Positions 49,678-58,801 of a stretch of 64,000 nucleotides of DNA are shown here, in pieces. The first letter of the stretch is position 1. Each line of letters starts with the position of its first letter. A model generated the notes under the pieces. The model did no database searches, had not been told where the DNA came from, and worked only from the letters and a program-made list of their open reading frames with translations. This stretch comes from Clostridia bacterium (lineage in GTDB: Bacteria; Bacillota; Clostridia; Christensenellales; CAG-138): positions 1 through 64,000 of the forward strand of contig JAEDIC010000001.1 of NCBI GenBank assembly GCA_016292635.1, given 5' to 3'. Both the position numbers and the translations under genes were made by a program.

Positions 49678-50250
49678 TTACTGTGGCCCCGGGTCCATAT
49701 TCAGGCCCAGGGCTGATCCTTTGTGAAAGCCACAGGCGTTCCAGCCGCCATCAGCAAGTCACCCTTTACATACCTGGATTCATCGCCGGCAAGGGACAGG
49801 GCAGCGTTTGCGATTTCCCCCGCTTTCGCCGGGTTCCTGAGCGCAGCCCATCACGCTTTTGACTCTGCCGGGGTACGCCCACGGAGCCGCTTATCCGGGT
49901 CTTTATTCCGCCGGGAGCAATAACGCTTCAGCGGACGCCCGGGACGTATGCATAAAGGCGGTTTTCTTTGAGACGGGCGCTATTGCCGCCTTGGAGCCGC
50001 AGTATATTGCGCCTGCGCGGGTATGCGTTGCGCCTGCAGAGGCGACGTTTATGACATTTCCGCCGCCCTGCTCAAGGAATACCTTTACGGCGCTGCCCAT
50101 GGCATACACAGGGACAAAGGTATTGAACCGGAATACCCGTTCCGTCTTTTTGTTTATGATCTCCCCTATGTGGGACATATCGTCCATGACGCACGAATTG
50201 TTTATGAGCGCATCCGGTCTGCCGAATTCCCTGACGGCAAGCAGCATCAA
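49678..50250 (-). pseudogene. Degraded short-chain dehydrogenase/reductase
   Basis: Remnant of an SDR enzyme in several frames. Frame 1 (50250 to about 49925) has REFGRPDALINNSCVMDDMS, NVINVASAGATHTRAGAIYC and GSKAAIAPVSKKTAFM. A shifted frame then gives VIAPGGIKTRI, another gives GEIANAALSLAGDESRYVKG, and a last shift gives GWNACGFHKGSALGLNMD before a stop at 49678. The catalytic Tyr-x3-Lys is YCGSK, but the N-terminal nucleotide-binding GxxxGIG is missing. At least three frameshifts and the lost N-terminus make it non-functional. Confidence 0.85.
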
Positions 50251-50498
50251 TTGATTTTATCACAGCGAGCCATCATTGTATATATCGCATTCCCTTTTGT
50301 CTTCCCTTTCACATATCTGCAAATAATTGGGCGTAAATAATAATCCCCATAGCGTAAAGCCGCGAATCTGCGGCGGGGATATTCTATTTCTCCATTGGTC
50401 GAAGGAACCGCTCCGACAATTTTCCCAATGGCATATTCATTTGATCGTCCGTCGTCCCGCTTCTTCGCGGTTTCGCAATGGCAACACTTATATTCCAT
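50247..50498 (-). CDS. Doubtful small ORF, 83 residues
   Basis: A possible 83-residue protein with an N-terminal CCHC cluster (MEYKCCHCETAKKRDDGRSN) and a basic body ending ARCDKIN. AGGGGGAAACA precedes the ATG, which argues for translation. Against it: composition is irregular, it abuts a pseudogene, and I recognise no family. It may be a remnant of the same decayed region. Confidence 0.25.
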   Translation of the reverse strand: MEYKCCHCETAKKRDDGRSNEYAIGKIVGAVPSTNGEIEYPRRRFAALRYGDYYLRPIICRYVKGKTKGNAIYTMMARCDKIN

Positions 50499-50792
50499 TG
50501 TTTCCCCCTGCTTGCGTATCGTCCCAAGGCGAGGTTCCAGTCCTTTTAAGATATTAATTTAAAGATATGTATTCATTTGGTGTTTAATTTTTAAATATAC
50601 ATTTCCCCATGGGAACGCTCCGCAAAAGGCCGCAATCCCTCCCTTTGGCAATAGTGTGGAGCAAAGGATAAAGTACCCGATTTCCCGCCATTTTTGCCAG
50701 CCGCATACGGTATATTCTTCCTTGAAAAAACAATGTTGACTTTGGTTATTTTTATGCATTATAATGTCCTTGGATCTAATCATCTTTCCATA
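50499..50792. other. AT-rich intergenic region
   Basis: No convincing gene. Composition is more AT-rich than the surrounding coding DNA, consistent with the decayed region next to it. The last ~25 bases hold the promoter of the secreted-protein gene. Confidence 0.4.
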
Positions 50793-50830
50793 TTATATTT
50801 TACAATGTGCCCTGACCGACCATTGTAAAA
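50770..50830 (+). promoter_or_regulatory. Promoter and inverted repeat upstream of the secreted protein gene
   Basis: TTGGAT (50770-50775), 17 bases, TTATAT (50793-50798), immediately followed by TTTTACAATG (50798-50807) and its perfect inverted copy CATTGTAAAA (50821-50830). The repeat spans the predicted transcription start and is a candidate operator or 5' hairpin. Confidence 0.55.
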
Positions 50831-50874
50831 TTCCATCATCCAATCTTTACTATATTCTAACGGAGATACCTCCC

Positions 50875-51654
50875 ATGAATAAGACCACCCGTATAATTAA
50901 GCAGGTAATACTGTGTACTCTGGCCTTTGCCTCGCTATGGGCATATTCTGCGCCTGCCTTTGCGGCGTCGGATCATAACTATACGCAAAACTGGGCAGAA
51001 TCCGCTGTGTTTTATACCTCTCCCTGTGATGAGACTGAGGCCTTCCTCATGACAGATGAAGAGTTTTTATTCCACAGAATAAATCTGGAAAACAGGCTGG
51101 TATGCGCTTACAGCGTTTTCCTCGGCAGCCTTGAGGGCGACCGTAAGGAAGCGCTGAAATCCGCTCAAAAAGCCTGGCTTGACTGCTATTATGCTTATGT
51201 TGCTGCCCTTGAGCAGCTATGGCTTGAACCGGTAAAGATCCACTTTGCCGTTACCGGTCACGAGCGCCGCACAAACGTATATCGCGAGCTGGTGCTGCTG
51301 CTGCTTACAAACCGAATAACCGACCTTGAAGAATGGAATATGGGCCGTATGGTTTCAATGGATGAGGGTCTGCTTGAGCAGAAAACAGAAGAACTCAATG
51401 AGATGCGCCGCCAGCTTCAAATAGACATGGGCCTGTGCAATTACGTTATTCAGGAAGAATACCGCCTTAAAATAATGGACTCACATAAAAAATTCTTTAT
51501 ATTTTTCGATAAGAATCAGGAATTTGTTTCCCTCCTTACGGACGACCCCTCCGTCATCACTGGCGAGGGCCTTCTCCAACTGGACCGTATGACCTACATG
51601 ACGGGCGTACACTATGAGGGCTGCCGTTTTTTCCGCAGAGAAAGGGAAGAATAG
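50875..51654 (+). CDS. Secreted protein of unknown function
   Basis: A 259-residue protein with a clear signal peptide (hydrophobic 9-25, AYSAPAFA cleavage near 30). The mature part is helical and acidic, with KSAQKAWLDCYYAYVAALEQ (about 97-116) faintly recalling the LprI-type KxxQxAWxxxxxA motif. Three or four Cys could form disulfides. I cannot assign a family. It starts at 50875 after CGGAGATACCTCCC. The M14 peptidase gene follows 93 bases later on the same strand and may be functionally linked. Confidence 0.65.
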   Translation: MNKTTRIIKQVILCTLAFASLWAYSAPAFAASDHNYTQNWAESAVFYTSPCDETEAFLMTDEEFLFHRINLENRLVCAYSVFLGSLEGDRKEALKSAQKAWLDCYYAYVAALEQLWLEPVKIHFAVTGHERRTNVYRELVLLLLTNRITDLEEWNMGRMVSMDEGLLEQKTEELNEMRRQLQIDMGLCNYVIQEEYRLKIMDSHKKFFIFFDKNQEFVSLLTDDPSVITGEGLLQLDRMTYMTGVHYEGCRFFRREREE

Positions 51655-51747
51655 ACCCCTCCCTTACATCGTTTAGCTTTGGGTGCTGCGCCAATGGGGA
51701 TAAGCGCATAGCCCATTTAAAAAAAATAAAAGAAAGGTAATAACCCA

Positions 51748-53604
51748 ATGAAGAAGATTCTGTCTCTAACCCTGGTTCTGGCAATGGCGCTGTCTCTTGC
51801 GGCATGTGCGGCTCCCGTTGAGGAAACCGTTCCCGCGGAGGAGGTACCTGCCGAGGCTCCCGCAGAACCCGAAGTTGACTCTCAGGCCATACTGGCCGAA
51901 CTTAAGACGCCCGCTGAGGAAAGCAACTGGGAACGTACCACCTCCTCACAGGAAGTGATCGATTTCCTTGAAATTGTGGCAGAGCATAGCGGCGGCCGTA
52001 TCATTCTGGATACCACCACTTTTGCAACTGAATTCGGCACTCCCATTCCTTACATGATCGTTAGCGACGTGGCCCCCTCCACCCCCGCTGATGTTCCCGA
52101 AGATAAGGGAGTGGTATATGTAAACGCCAATATCCACTCCGGAGAAATTGAGGGTAAGGAAGCAATGCTGATCTTTGCCCGTGAAGTTGCGCAGGGTATG
52201 CACGACGAGCTGCTGAAGGATCTGGTGGTTATTATCGTTCCCAACAACAGCCCCGACGGCAACGACGCTCTTGACAAGAACCGTATCAATACCCAGTTCA
52301 CCCCTAAACTGGTCGGTACCCGTCCCGAGGGCAACGGTTTCAACATCAACCGCGACATGACCAAGCTGGAGACCGCCTGCGCTCGCACCATCGTTCAGCT
52401 GATGAATGACTGGAACCCCATCCTCTTCATCGACTGCCATGCAACCGACGGCAGCTATATGCGTCATGCCGTAACCTATAACTGGGGTCTCAACGCCGGT
52501 ACCGATGCTGAGCTCCTCGCTTACAACCGGGATGTATTCTGCTCCCGCGCTCTGCGTGAAGGCTCCTACCTGGCCTCCAAGGGCAAGGTAGCCGTTCCTT
52601 ACGGCAACTGGGGCTTCTACTACAGCGGCATCGTTGAAGAAGGCTGGCGTACCTTTGAAGACTACGCCCGCTATACCACCAACTACGCGGGCCTGCGCAA
52701 CCGTCTGGCGTTGCTGCTTGAAGTATACTCCTATGATGAGTTCTCCGTCCGCGTTGACACCCAGTATGAGTGCGTTTACGGCGCTCTGCAGGTTGTAGCG
52801 CAGGATAAGGACGAGATCAAAGCCATGATTGCCGCAGCCGATGCCCGCTCCGAAGCCCGCGCCACCGATGGCATCGACCCCGAGACCGACATCGTTGCCC
52901 TGAACTCCGAAATGACCCCCATGCCCTTCGAAGGCAAGGACACCCTCACCGTTCTCTCCTATGAGACCGATGAAAACGGCCTGGTAATCGGCGAGCGTCT
53001 GTATGACGACGAAGGCGATCCCTACGCAATCGAGCACGGCGAGCCCGTTGACTACGAGACCGAGTACTGGGGAACCTTTATCCCCACCGATGTTGAGACC
53101 ATGGGCGCATATTACCTCATCGATCAGGACTGCGCAGAGTTTATTGAGCTCATGCAGTTCCATGGCGTTGAAATGACCCAGCTTACAGAAGACCTTACCC
53201 TCAGCGGCGATAAGTATCTCCACTTCGGCATTGAATCCTACACCAGCGGCGGCGCCGTTATCGACGGCAAAGAGCGCAAAGAATACGAAGGCCACTATCA
53301 GACCCTCGTGACCGGTGAGTGGGAAGAAGGCGACAAGGAAATCGTGATCCCCGCCGGCACCTATGTAATATCCACTGCCCAGCGCTTCGGCTCCTTCGCA
53401 GCCCTTATGTGCGAGCCTGCAGCAGTTGACGGCGGCGTAGCCTGGAACTTCTTCGATAACTACTTTGATGCCAAGGAAGGCACCTTCCGCGCCAACTACA
53501 GCAACAACGTTATCGCTGCAGCCGGTTCCGAAAACGAACGTGAGGAGCAGGTATGCATCCCCATCCTCAAGATCCCCGCTTTCGATACCATCACCATCGG
53601 TTAA
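51748..53604 (+). CDS. M14-family zinc carboxypeptidase lipoprotein
   Basis: A 618-residue lipoprotein (signal 1-19, lipobox LAAC with Cys20, acidic Pro/Glu linker to about 45). The M14 domain carries the zinc ligands His130 and Glu133 in NANIHSGEIEGKEAM and His231 in FIDCHATDG. FNINRDMTKLE (about 198-208) supplies substrate-binding Asn-Arg, and the candidate catalytic Glu is in LLLEVYSYDEF (near 330). The C-terminal 200 residues form an additional beta-rich domain. It would trim peptides or peptidoglycan stems at the cell surface. AAAGAAAGGTAATAACCC precedes the ATG. A terminator follows. Confidence 0.88.
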   Translation: MKKILSLTLVLAMALSLAACAAPVEETVPAEEVPAEAPAEPEVDSQAILAELKTPAEESNWERTTSSQEVIDFLEIVAEHSGGRIILDTTTFATEFGTPIPYMIVSDVAPSTPADVPEDKGVVYVNANIHSGEIEGKEAMLIFAREVAQGMHDELLKDLVVIIVPNNSPDGNDALDKNRINTQFTPKLVGTRPEGNGFNINRDMTKLETACARTIVQLMNDWNPILFIDCHATDGSYMRHAVTYNWGLNAGTDAELLAYNRDVFCSRALREGSYLASKGKVAVPYGNWGFYYSGIVEEGWRTFEDYARYTTNYAGLRNRLALLLEVYSYDEFSVRVDTQYECVYGALQVVAQDKDEIKAMIAAADARSEARATDGIDPETDIVALNSEMTPMPFEGKDTLTVLSYETDENGLVIGERLYDDEGDPYAIEHGEPVDYETEYWGTFIPTDVETMGAYYLIDQDCAEFIELMQFHGVEMTQLTEDLTLSGDKYLHFGIESYTSGGAVIDGKERKEYEGHYQTLVTGEWEEGDKEIVIPAGTYVISTAQRFGSFAALMCEPAAVDGGVAWNFFDNYFDAKEGTFRANYSNNVIAAAGSENEREEQVCIPILKIPAFDTITIG

Positions 53605-53944
53605 ACAGATCCTGAACCCTTGAACCGGGAAAACGAAAAAAAACGGCACATATCCCTTTGGATATGTGCTGTTTTTGCAGTATGGGGCTTTTCCCTTGCA
53701 AAACCGCATAGCCGGGAGCCCATTCGAAATCATCCGGAAAGCCTTAGCCGAGCTTCCCTGTCGCCGCAGGATCAGACTTTTCCGCAATGTACAGCGCCAG
53801 ACTGCGACGGCTGCATGACGGCATAATTTACAAACGAGAACAGGTTAAGCCTGCCAGATATGGTAACAAGCTCTACGCCTGCGCATAACTCAAATATCCC
53901 CCCGAAGCTTTACGGGGGGATGAAGCCGTGTAGGTTATTTGGCT
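53605..53944. other. Intergenic region between convergent genes
   Basis: Holds the M14 gene terminator (53638-53677) and a second hairpin ATCCCCCCG...CGGGGGGAT (about 53889-53911) that may end the minus-strand operon. No gene is seen between them. Confidence 0.5.
53638..53677 (+). terminator. Intrinsic terminator of the M14 peptidase gene
   Basis: ACGGCACATATCC-CTTT-GGATATGTGCTGT followed by TTTTG and preceded by an A-run. Confidence 0.9.
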
Positions 53945-55009
53945 TTATAGCTTATATATACCTTTTTCCATTATCATCTTGCCATCCACATATACGGCGC
54001 CCTCATGTCTGAGGTCTTTGACGATATCCCAGTGGAGCGCGGAATCATTTAAGCCGCCGCATTTAGGATAGCCGCGGCCCATTGCCAAATGTATGGTGCC
54101 GCCGATTTTTTCGTCGTAAAGTATATCGTAGCAATAGCGGTTGATGCCGCTGTTGAGGCCTATTCCGAATTCGCCTACTCGGCAGGCGCCCTCATCCATG
54201 TGAAGAATAGTATCCAGGAATTCGCCTTCAGTTTCGGAAGAATAATCAATCAGCTTTCCGTTTTCAAATCTCAGCCTTATTCCCTGAATCACCTTGCCTG
54301 CGTATACTCCGGGGAATTCAAAGTAAATATGACCGTTTATACTGTCCTCAACGGGCGAGGTAAACAGCTCTCCATCCGGCATATTGCAGTGACCGTCGGC
54401 TATCTCATACTCTCTGCCCTTTGTAGAGAAGGTGATATCCGTTTCCTTGCCTGTGATGCGCACGGTAGTACCGGAAGTATACAGTTTCTTGATTTTTTCA
54501 AGATATTCCAGCTGAGAGTTCCAGTCCACCAACGTAGACGCAAAATAGAAATCCATCATATCGTCCAAAGGCATGTTGGCCTGCTGCGCAAAGGATTCAT
54601 TCGGCACTCTGGACAATACCCAACGGGTACGGTTTCGTCTTGCGGATATCACTCCCATGGAATGCTTGTGAAGCGACAGTACGTCTGAAGGTATGCCGTC
54701 AAATTCGGCCGGATTGCGGGCGCCGCGCAGGCCGATATAACAGTCTGCCCAGTCCATGCCCGCAAGGTGCATATCGTTTACCCATTCCACCTGCTCTTTG
54801 CTGCCCAGCGTCATTATGTCTTTTTCCAAATATGCCGACTGAAACTCAATAAACGGCAGACCTCCGACGCGAACCGCCTCCTGATAGCAGGCCCTGGCGA
54901 GAGGCCATGTTTCGATCTCCATCATTGTTATCAGCAGCTTCTCGCCCTTTTTAAGGCCTACAGAATAGTTCACCAACACCTTTGCAAGCTCACTCCATCT
55001 TTTATCCAT
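53945..55009 (-). CDS. M29-family aminopeptidase
   Basis: A 354-residue metallo-aminopeptidase (thermophilic aminopeptidase family M29). Conserved parts are GVISARRNRTRWVLSRVPN (about 118-136), the metal-site stretch NMPDGELFTSPVEDSINGHI (about 208-227) and GEFGIGLNSGINRY (about 291-304), and GRGYPKCGGLNDSALHWDIV (about 327-346). It would remove N-terminal residues or cleave an amide in a small metabolite. It is the last gene of the long minus-strand operon, 18 bases after the eIF2B-like gene. M29 homologues in catabolic operons may hydrolyse non-peptide amides. Confidence 0.9.
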   Translation of the reverse strand: MDKRWSELAKVLVNYSVGLKKGEKLLITMMEIETWPLARACYQEAVRVGGLPFIEFQSAYLEKDIMTLGSKEQVEWVNDMHLAGMDWADCYIGLRGARNPAEFDGIPSDVLSLHKHSMGVISARRNRTRWVLSRVPNESFAQQANMPLDDMMDFYFASTLVDWNSQLEYLEKIKKLYTSGTTVRITGKETDITFSTKGREYEIADGHCNMPDGELFTSPVEDSINGHIYFEFPGVYAGKVIQGIRLRFENGKLIDYSSETEGEFLDTILHMDEGACRVGEFGIGLNSGINRYCYDILYDEKIGGTIHLAMGRGYPKCGGLNDSALHWDIVKDLRHEGAVYVDGKMIMEKGIYKL

Positions 55010-55027
55010 AGCCTGTACCTCTTTCGC

Positions 55028-55984
55028 TTATTTGGTGTTCCAGTTGATTAGCTTCTGTACCATCCGCCTGCTCATATGGTCCGGATCCATCATGCCTGCT
55101 ACGCTGCCGGTGGAGATAACGCCGTTTTCAGTGATTATTCCGCTAATAAGTTTGGGCGGTATCAGCTCAAAGGAAACGTTAGCTATCCTGCATCCCTCGG
55201 GAACAGCCATATCAGATACCTCGTCTGAAGGCCTGGAGCTATCCTTGAGAGGAAAGCCCAGCATGGATAGCAGGTCAAACTTACTGGTATCCGCCGCCAC
55301 ATAGAAGGGAACGGAAAATTCCTGGCAGGCCAGCGCGGCAAGGTATGAGCCCATCTTTGCATATACCTGACCGATTGAAGTAATGGCATCGGCGCCTATT
55401 ATGAAAATATCGGACTTGGGCAGCAGGTCAGTAATTGCGGCATCGGTGCCGAGGGTTACCGGGAAGCCCAGTTCAGCCACCTCTTTAAAAGTGCGGTAGC
55501 CTTCATTATGCGGCCTTGCTTCATGGCAGGTGACGGAGATATGCTTGCCTGCGTCCTTTACCTTTTGCAGTATGGACATTACAGAGCCGCTTGTGGAAAA
55601 GGTGGAAAACTTAGCGCCGTCGGGCACCATTTTTTCGCCTACCTCGCCTATGCGGTCAAGGCAGGAAGCCTGCTCTTTTCTGCGCTTTTCCAGCATTTCA
55701 CAGGCTTTGTCCACAGTTTCTTCGACGGAAAGGCCGATGTTTTCGTTTTCTTCTACAAAGCTCATGCAGATATTTAGCAGGTTTATGAGTGGCAGTATGG
55801 GGCTGCACACCTCAAGGGTAGCGTCTACGTTGTGCTCAATGTTTTTGAATACATCCTCAGCGGAGGCAAACTTTCCTGAGCGCAGTTCATTTACATAGCA
55901 AAGTATGGCGTCATCCACCAGCTCCGCACTTCCACCATAAGCATCCTTGCTTACTTTCATTGTGAATTCATCGATTAACAGCAT
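55028..55984 (-). CDS. eIF2B/MtnA/R15P-isomerase superfamily protein
   Basis: A 318-residue member of the superfamily of eIF2B subunits, methylthioribose-1-phosphate isomerase and ribose-1,5-bisphosphate isomerase. The catalytic Cys153 (VTCHEARPHNEG) and Asp199 (IIGADAIT) of the isomerases are both kept, so an aldose-phosphate to ketose-phosphate isomerase is likely. It lacks the sequence context of true MtnA. It lies 26 bases after the [2Fe-2S] subunit of the molybdenum hydroxylase. With the FGGY kinase in the same operon it suggests phosphorylation and isomerisation of a sugar released from the imported substrate. Confidence 0.82.
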   Translation of the reverse strand: MLLIDEFTMKVSKDAYGGSAELVDDAILCYVNELRSGKFASAEDVFKNIEHNVDATLEVCSPILPLINLLNICMSFVEENENIGLSVEETVDKACEMLEKRRKEQASCLDRIGEVGEKMVPDGAKFSTFSTSGSVMSILQKVKDAGKHISVTCHEARPHNEGYRTFKEVAELGFPVTLGTDAAITDLLPKSDIFIIGADAITSIGQVYAKMGSYLAALACQEFSVPFYVAADTSKFDLLSMLGFPLKDSSRPSDEVSDMAVPEGCRIANVSFELIPPKLISGIITENGVISTGSVAGMMDPDHMSRRMVQKLINWNTK

Positions 55985-56010
55985 ATATACCCTCCTGTTT
56001 TATAATGTTT

Positions 56011-56472
56011 CTACTTTTCCATGCACCACATTATGGCATCCACTATTTTCTGATATCCGGTACAGCGGCATAGATTCCCCTCGATAGCTCTTCGCACCTC
56101 CTGCGGCGTTCGGCATTTTTTCTGGCGCAGTATTGACACTCCCGTCATTACCATGCCAGGCGTGCAGTAGCCGCATTGCGCAGCTCCAAAGGCCGCCAGA
56201 GCCTTCATCATTTTCTCGGCTGTGGGGTCTCCTCGCAGTCCTTCTATAGTAGTAACTTCGTGACCGTTTAAGCTGCAAACAGCCACCAGGCAAGAATTGA
56301 CCGTTTTACCGTCCAGCATTACCGTGCACGCCCCGCACTCTCCTTCCCTGCAGGATTCTTTTGTACCTGTAAGGTGCAGCTTATCCCGCAAGAGGTCTAT
56401 CAGCATCATCTGGGACGGTACGTCTACCGATATATGATTACCATTCAGTATAAACTGTACATTCTGCATCAT
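56011..56472 (-). CDS. Molybdenum hydroxylase [2Fe-2S] subunit (xanthine dehydrogenase family)
   Basis: A 153-residue small subunit with both clusters of the family: the plant-type set Cys41, Cys46, Cys49, Cys61 (CREGECGACTVMLDG) and the second set Cys100, Cys103, Cys135, Cys137 (CGYCTPGM and NLCRCTGY). It shuttles electrons from the Mo subunit to FAD. It overlaps the FAD subunit gene by 4 bases. The enzyme type includes xanthine dehydrogenase, nicotinate hydroxylase, CO dehydrogenase and aldehyde oxidoreductases. Confidence 0.95.
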   Translation of the reverse strand: MMQNVQFILNGNHISVDVPSQMMLIDLLRDKLHLTGTKESCREGECGACTVMLDGKTVNSCLVAVCSLNGHEVTTIEGLRGDPTAEKMMKALAAFGAAQCGYCTPGMVMTGVSILRQKKCRTPQEVRRAIEGNLCRCTGYQKIVDAIMWCMEK

Positions 56473-57323
56473 AAGCTTACCTCCAGCAGCTGCTCCAGGT
56501 TTCGCGCAAGTATGTTCCTAATGACCTTCATACGGTATTCGGCAGTGGCGCGAATATCGTCTATTGGGGTGCATCGGGAGAGCATGGCCTGCACTGCGCC
56601 GGGGATATCGCCTTTTTCGGCCATCCTTTCCCCGTCGGCGTTCACTACTGTTTTAGAACTCATGGAGCCTAGCGCAATATGCACCTGACCTGTATTCTCC
56701 ACAAGTATGGCGGCACTGGCCACCGATATTGCCATAGCAGAACGAAGGCCAACCTTTTCATATACATACCTGCTGCCGATATATGCAGGCATTTTAAAGC
56801 GCAGCAGCAGCTCATCGGGCCTTCTCAAGGTTTTTCGGGGCCCTATCACCAGCTGTGCGACCGGTATACTTCTCGTGCAAACCTCACCGTCTTCTTTATG
56901 GGCCAATACCGCCGTCGCTCCCAGGCACACCAGCGCAGTTAGGGCATCTCCCGCCGGACTTGCGTTCATTACGTTTCCGCCCACCGTGGCAACGGCCCTT
57001 ATCTGTGGGCTGGCTATTTTCAGTGACGCATCAACAAGCAGAGGCGCAGCCTCCTTTATAAGGTCAGAATCTATAATATCTGAGAACGTACAGCCAGCGC
57101 CCACGGACAGCACGCCTTGCTCCAAAGTTATCTCAGCGAGTTCAGGCAGTTCTCTTATGCACATCAGAGTTTCGCTTATCACGGGTGTCTTTGGATGCAG
57201 CCGAGCCGCAACAAAAAGGTCCGTGCCTCCTCCAGATACCGTAACATGCTCACCCTGCTCCGCAAGCAACGACAAGGCCTCGTCAAGTGAGCGGGGACAT
57301 AATATTCGTTCGCACCCTATCAT
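56469..57323 (-). CDS. Molybdenum hydroxylase FAD subunit
   Basis: A 284-residue FAD-binding subunit of the XdhB/CoxM/NdhF type. The FAD-contacting segments are VTVSGGGTDLFVAARLHP (about 27-44) and ATVGGNVMNASPAGDALTAL (about 111-130), and the C-terminal CO_deh_flav_C domain has TAEYRMKVIRNILARNLEQL. It overlaps the kinase gene by 4 bases on one side and the [2Fe-2S] subunit gene on the other. No extra [4Fe-4S] insert (as in 4-hydroxybenzoyl-CoA reductase) is seen. Confidence 0.93.
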   Translation of the reverse strand: MIGCERILCPRSLDEALSLLAEQGEHVTVSGGGTDLFVAARLHPKTPVISETLMCIRELPELAEITLEQGVLSVGAGCTFSDIIDSDLIKEAAPLLVDASLKIASPQIRAVATVGGNVMNASPAGDALTALVCLGATAVLAHKEDGEVCTRSIPVAQLVIGPRKTLRRPDELLLRFKMPAYIGSRYVYEKVGLRSAMAISVASAAILVENTGQVHIALGSMSSKTVVNADGERMAEKGDIPGAVQAMLSRCTPIDDIRATAEYRMKVIRNILARNLEQLLEVSL

Positions 57324-58801
57324 GATAAGCTCCTTTCCACAGCCTGCCTGAATTCTTCAAGCGCCTTTTTGCCCGCCGTGTATTCCGCATACGCCCGTTG
57401 GTAATACGCCGTAGCCTCAGCGTTTCGCGGAACAGGCCGCTCCTCGTCTCTTACACAGGCAGCAATAGCTCCAGCTCCATCCTGGTACAACCCAACGCCC
57501 AGGCCCGCTGTCATGGCGGCGCCCAGCAAACTATCCGCCACGGCACGGCGGCCGTTAATATCCAACACGTCGCATACTATAGATCGCCAAAGCGGGCTTT
57601 TCATGCCCCCTCCGGTAAGCTTTATGTCGTTCCATGGATAGCCCATATTGCGGAAGAGGCTGCCCATATCCTTAAGTGCAAAGGCCAGCCCCTCAAATAT
57701 GGCGCGAGCGCAGTCACCCCGGGTATGGTGGCGGCCCATCCCCATGAAGCAGGCTTCCGGCTTCTCCGTAGCGCTTGGCGAACCCCGCCCCAAAAGCCAT
57801 GGATAGAATACTATTCCTCGGGCACCTGTCCCGCTTTTCTCCGCCTCCTCATTAAATATGTTCAGCCTGTTCTTAGGTGCGCAGTCGCCGTATGACATGT
57901 CCAGAAACCACTGCACAGTGTCTCCGGCGGTTTTTGTAAACCCGCCTGCCACATATTTGCCTTCCAAATAGGGCCAGCAAAACATTGAATGCTCATACAT
58001 GAACTTGCCGGGCAGCTTTTTCTCCAGCACTACCCTGGCTATGCCATTGGTGCTCACACTTACGGCGCCGCTTCCCGGCGTCAGCGTACCTGCCCCAAAC
58101 ATGGCGGCTGCGCCGTCGTTAAGTCCGCAAACCACCGGCGTTCCCGCCTTAAGCCCGGTTTTCTCTGCGACTTCCTTGCTAAGGCCGCCCGCTACCGCTG
58201 TAGACGGCAATATTTCGTCCATCATTTCCTCTGAAAGGCCGCAGATGCCCAGCATGGACTTGTCCCACTTCACATTTCCGGCGCTTGATGAGGGCTCGGT
58301 CACAAATCTGCCAGTAAGAAAGTGTAATAGAAATCCCTTAATATCGTGTATGTGACTTATTTTTCCAACCATATCCGGCCACTGACCCAGTGACCATCTC
58401 AACCTTGCCGCAAATCCCGTCTGCGGCATGCCGTGGCCGACCCAGTCATAACCTATTTCCTCAAAAAGCTTGTATCCCTCAGAGGCGCAACGGTTATCCT
58501 GCCATATCGCCACGGGGCACAGGGACGCGCCGTGTTTATCTACAAATACGACGCCAGGCCCATGAGCCGACACACCTATTGCGGCCACGTCCATTTCTCC
58601 GTCCATATGCCGTGCCGCATCGGCAAGAACGCCTGTTATGGCGCTTATCCAGTCTCCCGGCTGCTGCTGCGCCCCATTGGGAATGGAGTGATCTGTTTCA
58701 ACGGGCCTGGAGGCCACTATCAACTGTTTTCCGTCTAGGCTGTATACGGCGCACTTGCACAGGGTCGTACCCAGATCCAGCCCCATTATTACAGGCCTCA
58801 T
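57320..58801 (-). CDS. FGGY-family carbohydrate kinase
   Basis: A 493-residue sugar kinase of the xylulokinase/gluconokinase family. The N-terminal phosphate-binding loop is MGLDLGTTLCKCAVYSLDG (about 6-24), with CGLNDGAAAMFGAGTL (about 245-260) and the C-terminal adenosine motif LTGGGMKSPLWRSIVCDVL (about 399-417). The start at 58801 overlaps the Mo subunit gene by 4 bases (ATGA). It sits inside the molybdenum hydroxylase operon, splitting the large subunit from the FAD and Fe-S subunits. The substrate cannot be read from sequence, though pentoses or alditols are common for the family. Confidence 0.92.
   Translation of the reverse strand: MRPVIMGLDLGTTLCKCAVYSLDGKQLIVASRPVETDHSIPNGAQQQPGDWISAITGVLADAARHMDGEMDVAAIGVSAHGPGVVFVDKHGASLCPVAIWQDNRCASEGYKLFEEIGYDWVGHGMPQTGFAARLRWSLGQWPDMVGKISHIHDIKGFLLHFLTGRFVTEPSSSAGNVKWDKSMLGICGLSEEMMDEILPSTAVAGGLSKEVAEKTGLKAGTPVVCGLNDGAAAMFGAGTLTPGSGAVSVSTNGIARVVLEKKLPGKFMYEHSMFCWPYLEGKYVAGGFTKTAGDTVQWFLDMSYGDCAPKNRLNIFNEEAEKSGTGARGIVFYPWLLGRGSPSATEKPEACFMGMGRHHTRGDCARAIFEGLAFALKDMGSLFRNMGYPWNDIKLTGGGMKSPLWRSIVCDVLDINGRRAVADSLLGAAMTAGLGVGLYQDGAGAIAACVRDEERPVPRNAEATAYYQRAYAEYTAGKKALEEFRQAVERSLS

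Noticed and set aside
51946..53787. A 613-codon minus-strand open frame over the M14 peptidase
   Set aside because: Antisense shadow; the sense frame has signal peptide, lipobox and zinc motif.
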